From Paramacrobiotus richtersi (taxonomy: Eukaryota > Tardigrada > Eutardigrada > Parachela > Macrobiotidae), in the NCBI GenBank assembly GCA_034698045.1, contig JAQGAU010001230.1, positions 1-20,431 on the forward strand: DNA of 20,431 nucleotides, given 5' to 3'. Shown here piece by piece: positions 18,520 to 20,431 of this stretch. The translations under genes were made by a program, and so were the position numbers. Positions within the stretch are counted from its first letter, which is position 1; each line of letters opens with the position of its first letter. Under the pieces are notes generated by a model. The model ran no database searches. It saw nothing but the letters and a program-made list of their open reading frames with translations, and had not been told where the DNA came from.

Positions 18520-19262
18520 TTTTGCAGAAGTAATTACATTATAGCAGATGTCAACGACCCTGACGCAATCGAATACCAGACTATGCTTCTGTTTTCTTTA
18601 CAGAAATTAAATATCTAACAATCCCAAAATTTGCAGCGTAAACCAAAAAATTGTTCGTTAAGCGCACATCGGCGTCGCCTGCCGTTTAGAACGTCCAACT
18701 TTTGTTTTGTATTGAGTGTGCCTGGGAGGAGCGCAACTGATAATATGTTCATCGTGACTTACTTAAATCTGGACAGTGGTCATCATTCTACCAGTTATGT
18801 AACTGCATATTATACTTAAACACTATCTGCAACAAATTGTTTCATTAAAGCAATGACCCTTGCATTACGGGTTCACCAAAACCACGATAAATTATTTGCT
18901 GTAAACGTGTGCAGGTGTTGTATCATGGAACTGCCGCGTACTTGTTAACTTCAATTATGTGTTTTACGTTAATTCAGCTGCTCAATGTCAGTAGAACAAA
19001 TGCATCGTCAGTATTCTACGAGCAACACCTCGCTGGGAAATGTGACTGGAAATACTTGCTGTGGCGATATTCTTGTACATCAATTGTAATTGTATACGTA
19101 AGATGTGTAACCAATTACAGGAAAAGAAAAGCAACAGCAGACAGGTTTATCGAAACCCATGGAAGAATCGTCCGTTTCAATTGTTTTGTCATGTTGTATT
19201 TCTTTTATCCTTGGACATAGGGTTCAAGAAATGCCATTAATCTAGATCTTTCTTCGGTAATT
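18520..19262. other. Intergenic, no recognised gene
   Basis: Downstream of the WDR82-like poly(A) signal. A 103-codon plus-strand frame at 18909-19220 contains hydrophobic stretches (YLLTSIMCFTLIQLL) but no known pattern. The minus strand was read for a TM7 exon following 19263; none is seen. Confidence 0.55.
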
Positions 19263-19715
19263 CTAAAAAGGCTTAATCAGGATTCGTTCCAGTTGATTCG
19301 CTTCGTGTAAACACCAATAAGCAAACAAATATGCCATGATTTCCATTACACATGTGGGAAACAGAACAGTTTTATACAGCTTATGAAGATGGGTACCGTT
19401 AACGTTCACTGCAGGAATCAAATACTCTGTCAGCACCCCAAAGGTCATAAATAATACCTGAAAAACTGGAACACCGCTTTCAGAGTTGACATTTGCTTGT
19501 GAATTCTTGCATCTCTGGTGCAAAAGTGCTACAAGTGTTTTACGTCGTATGGCCGTTTCCATTCCGCTGCAGTGGAGACGGAAATGTCGTGCTTGTATCA
19601 GAATTCGCACAGCTTCCAGTTCACATGCGATGGCTGACCGGAAGTACAGCACCGTAGGAATAAAGACAAAGAACATTGCCTTGCCGAAGCGAGTTATAAC
19701 CGGTTGCGGCTTGAA
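19263..19715 (-). CDS. Second chemoreceptor-like exon, paralogue of 7920-8438
   Basis: 150 codons plus TAG, entered in phase 0 from the strong acceptor TAGTTTTGTTTCAG|TTC (intron ends at 19716). Segments in order: a transmembrane helix (AMFFVFIPTVLYF), SAIACELEAVRILIQARHF at the loop start, then a second helix (GVPVFQVLFMTFGVL) and a third (LFPTCVMEIMAYLFAYWC). It ends with HEANQLERILIKPF and a stop. By eye about 40% of residues match the exon at 7920-8438, including the boundary residues (P...TRF here, P...DRF there), so the two share an intron position and phase. Like its paralogue it stops just after the LER helix, where gustatory receptors would continue into TM7, and no GT donor lies between that helix and the stop. 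No upstream exon is recognisable between 19740 and the window end; it may lie beyond, or the copy may be partial. Confidence 0.6.
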   Translation of the reverse strand, partial: FKPQPVITRFGKAMFFVFIPTVLYFRSAIACELEAVRILIQARHFRLHCSGMETAIRRKTLVALLHQRCKNSQANVNSESGVPVFQVLFMTFGVLTEYLIPAVNVNGTHLHKLYKTVLFPTCVMEIMAYLFAYWCLHEANQLERILIKPF

Positions 19716-20431
19716 CTGAAACAAAACTAAACAGCGTCACACAATATCGCACCTACTACATATTGTAATAGTTAGCTTATATTATTATTTAGCATGCCCA
19801 GCTGCAGTGTATTAAAAACCGTTCGATAAATAGTAATTAGGAACAATATGCATTGTTTCTATATTCAGTAATAATATGGAGCAAACAATGTTCTCTTAAT
19901 TGCTAGCGAGCGGTTTCGGTTGGTCTGAAAACCGTAGCAGCGTAGCGTAGCTACAGCATTGTACATGTGTCCATCCCCCAAGTTACATCTGTATTCCTGC
20001 CGTATACGTACTACCTGAAGCACATGCAGTCAGTGTTTATCAGAATATAATTAACTTGTAATCGCATAACTTTGGATCTGTCTCTACACCTTTGGATTCA
20101 TCCATTTTTTACTTTCTACAATTTCTTGGCTTAAACTTAATTTGTCAGTTCTGTTATTGCGTGGAACACTATTTGTGTGATGCAGAAGAAACAGATATAG
20201 GCAGCACGAGGGATGTTGTATAGAAGGAGTTACGTTGCGCTGTGCAAAGCGTAATCTCCATGCCGGGAAATGGAACAATACAGGGACAAATTATAAGGCG
20301 CAGCGCCATATATAACCTGTTTTCCAAACAGTTCTAGGTTGTAAATAAATCATTATTGCTTATAATTATTAAGAAAATATTGTGGCCAAAAGGCCCAAAA
20401 CCGTAACACTTAATAGTTCACAACTGAGTTC
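19716..20431. other. Intergenic or intronic DNA upstream of the second chemoreceptor-like exon
   Basis: On the minus strand, the first bases form a good 3' splice-site tract, so at least the part next to 19716 should be intron. No upstream exon is recognisable up to the window end. A 64-codon minus-strand frame at 20084-20278 matches nothing. Small inverted words (CGGTTT with AAACCG near 19911-19934; GGCC-AAAA-GGCC near 20383) are noted. Confidence 0.5.

Noticed and set aside
18909-19220. 103-codon plus-strand ORF with hydrophobic stretches, considered as a receptor N-terminus
   Set aside because: Wrong strand for the neighbouring receptor exon, no receptor motif, and no supported start.
1-20431. 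Search for reverse transcriptase, transposase or integrase coding remains
   Set aside because: No catalytic motif or long terminal repeat was recognisable in the frames I could read.

Overview
The window is nuclear DNA of an invertebrate animal, carrying spliced protein genes with GT-AG introns of 65 to about 570 bases. Two single-copy eukaryotic genes can be rebuilt exon by exon: a TEX10/IPI1-type ribosome-biogenesis gene and a WDR82/Swd2-type WD40 gene. Two related multi-pass membrane exons resemble the arthropod/ecdysozoan gustatory-receptor superfamily. This suits an ecdysozoan (mite, tardigrade or similar), but the phylum cannot be fixed from the sequence alone. There is no sign of bacterial operons, CRISPR, tRNA or rRNA.

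Layout. Bases 1-7,700 hold no recognisable gene. They contain several families of decayed tandem repeats: a 91/92-bp unit arranged as a 183-bp dimer near 214-600; a 29-bp doublet near 2,168; a 28-bp minisatellite at 5,164-5,335; a 230-bp duplication at 5,640-6,010; a GTACCC repeat near 6,086; a purine-rich 31-bp array at 6,268-6,830; and a TACCAA series near 6,890. A TATA-box-like sequence with a short downstream ORF lies at 7,724-7,894. Bases 7,920-9,495 on the minus strand carry a chemoreceptor-like gene whose last exon is clear and whose upstream exons are tentative. Bases 9,500-13,170 lack a confident gene but contain three perfect or near-perfect palindromes, a 20-bp tandem duplication and AT-rich simple sequence.

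Bases 13,176-15,636 (plus) are the TEX10/IPI1 homologue, in four exons. Bases 16,392-18,258 (plus) are the WDR82 homologue: six exons and 330 residues, with every splice junction in phase. The two genes run head to tail about 750 bp apart. Bases 19,263-19,715 (minus) are a second chemoreceptor-like exon, paralogous to the one at 7,920-8,438; both open at the same intron position and phase.

The two plus-strand genes serve separate nuclear roles: pre-60S ribosome assembly, and RNA polymerase II CTD-linked H3K4 methylation or termination. The flanking chemoreceptor exons look like dispersed members of a fast-evolving family. Both seem to end before the seventh transmembrane segment expected of gustatory receptors. 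This missing end, the palindrome cluster and the repeat mosaic are the points most worth a second look.
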